This document shows positions 63,370 through 64,000 of a stretch of DNA of 64,000 bases, piece after piece (position 1 is the first letter of the stretch; each line of letters begins with the position of its first letter). The stretch is from the NCBI GenBank assembly GCA_002238925.1, contig MPNH01000007.1, forward strand, positions 55,121-119,120, read 5' to 3'. Source of the DNA: Spirochaetaceae bacterium bin103 (lineage in GTDB: Bacteria; Spirochaetota; Spirochaetia; SZUA-6; Bin103). Made by a program: the position numbers and the translations under genes. The notes below the pieces were generated by a model that was not told the origin of the DNA, made no database searches, and saw only the letters and a program-made list of their open reading frames with translations.

Positions 63370-63900
63370 GCTTTATCCTCCAAACGCCCTGTCGGGCGGT
63401 GTATTTGGTCTGGGGTACAGCGCCCAGGCTGCCCCTGTGATCTCTGCAGGCCGTCACGCCTGCCCTCCGATGGCCATAGCCAACACAACCTCCGTTTCGC
63501 TTGTTAGTTCCTTGCCCCCGCGCCGGATTCGGTATAACCGAGTCTGGAAGCGGTGAGTTCAAGTGAGCCAACCTACGTCTTTGCCTCTCGATGCTGCTAC
63601 AGCCATAGAACAGCCGCCGCCATAAAAGGAGGAGCGCCTGAATGACTGAAACCTTGCTGTCCGCACGGCCATACAAATCATCTCGTATTGATCAACCACT
63701 TTGTTTTCACTAACACCAACGAAACTGTTCAAGCCGCAGCGGGCCGATTAGCAACCGGCTTTCTGCTCTCGTGGCACTGACACTAACAAATAACCCAAAT
63801 TAAGCGATAGCGATCCGGAGTGTAGAAAGAAATCCTCCTAAGTGCTTTACTGGGAAGTAAGTCAGACAACCCTGTTGGGCACGAAGGAGGATGCAACTAG
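63370..63900. other. 531-nt region without a clear gene
   Basis: AT richer than the window average. It should contain the promoter of the collagen-like gene on its left side. A Shine-Dalgarno-like AAGGAGG appears at 63883-63889. No RNA gene or repeat was recognised. Confidence 0.5.
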
Positions 63901-64000
63901 ATGCAATTCCAGGTTCACGAAAATGACGATGCTTGTCAACCAGCGGCACAGTACAGGAACCCGCCAGTGGTGGTCCAGGAGCATCACGGCGCGCCGCTGC
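63901..64000 (+). CDS. Possible start of a gene running off the window
   Basis: ATG 63901 opens MQFQVHENDDACQPAAQYRN, then PPVVVQEHHGAPL, without a stop to base 64000. AAGGAGG lies 11 nt upstream, a little far. An ATG at 63891 is closer but meets a stop after 11 codons. Only 33 codons are visible, so identity cannot be given. Confidence 0.3.
   Translation, partial: MQFQVHENDDACQPAAQYRNPPVVVQEHHGAPL

Overview
This window is high-GC bacterial chromosome with tightly packed genes. No rRNA, tRNA or CRISPR array was seen. No gene fixes the phylum. A free-living or host-associated uncultured bacterium fits best. The helicase tail and the folD/cyclodeaminase pairing loosely recall Spirochaetota, but that is only a guess. 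Several starts (lexA, kamA, the Uma2 gene, leuS, the STAND-like gene) lie only 6-11 nt past a good -10 box, so leaderless mRNAs seem common.

Layout. 1-9935: an Xaa-Pro peptidase (cut by the window edge), a DUF3179 protein, an MFS carrier, then an SOS mutagenesis operon lexA-imuA-imuB-dnaE2. Its promoter carries two ACAGAC-N4-GTCTGT-type dyads, and dnaE2 has two compensating frameshifts. 10051-11686: a lower-GC three-gene cassette (ubiquitin-like protein, DUF2971 protein, small RAMA-like protein), possibly defence-related. 11857-22032: metabolic and housekeeping genes (sugar isomerase, zinc dehydrogenase, HD hydrolase, cupin, Uma2 nuclease, KamA-type radical SAM enzyme, aroC, polA). 22264-25905: a 1213-residue protein with a nuclease-like N-terminus, a P-loop NTPase domain and a long C-terminal region, resembling STAND/Avs defence proteins. 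25953-34632: leuS, ilvB-ilvN, a cyclodeaminase, folD and a DEAD-box helicase.

34633-45294 is an accessory region. It holds transposase remnants, dispersed intergenic repeats, a glycine-betaine-type binding lipoprotein, a leucine-rich-repeat lipoprotein, a propeller-like lipoprotein and a MalT-type LuxR regulator. The 3' end of the regulator is duplicated 4 kb away as a pseudogene, bracketing the two repeat lipoproteins.

45521-58720 is rich in regulators: a membrane LytTR protein, a TetR regulator, and an operon of two small membrane proteins and a 26-codon ORF with an OmpR-type regulator and its kinase. Next comes a family of three secreted Gly/Glu/Ser-rich paralogues that share one conserved 5' element. 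Two convergent genes then fuse kinase, receiver and winged-helix domains in one chain. 58874-64000: a zinc-ribbon membrane protein, a metallo-beta-lactamase hydrolase, small proteins and a collagen-like Ig-domain lipoprotein.

Four loci carry long poly-C/poly-G stretches (7195-7265, 47510-47518, 53640-53695, 57530-57580). Three of them coincide with broken or duplicated coding sequence, so assembly or sequencing error is a serious alternative to real gene decay there.
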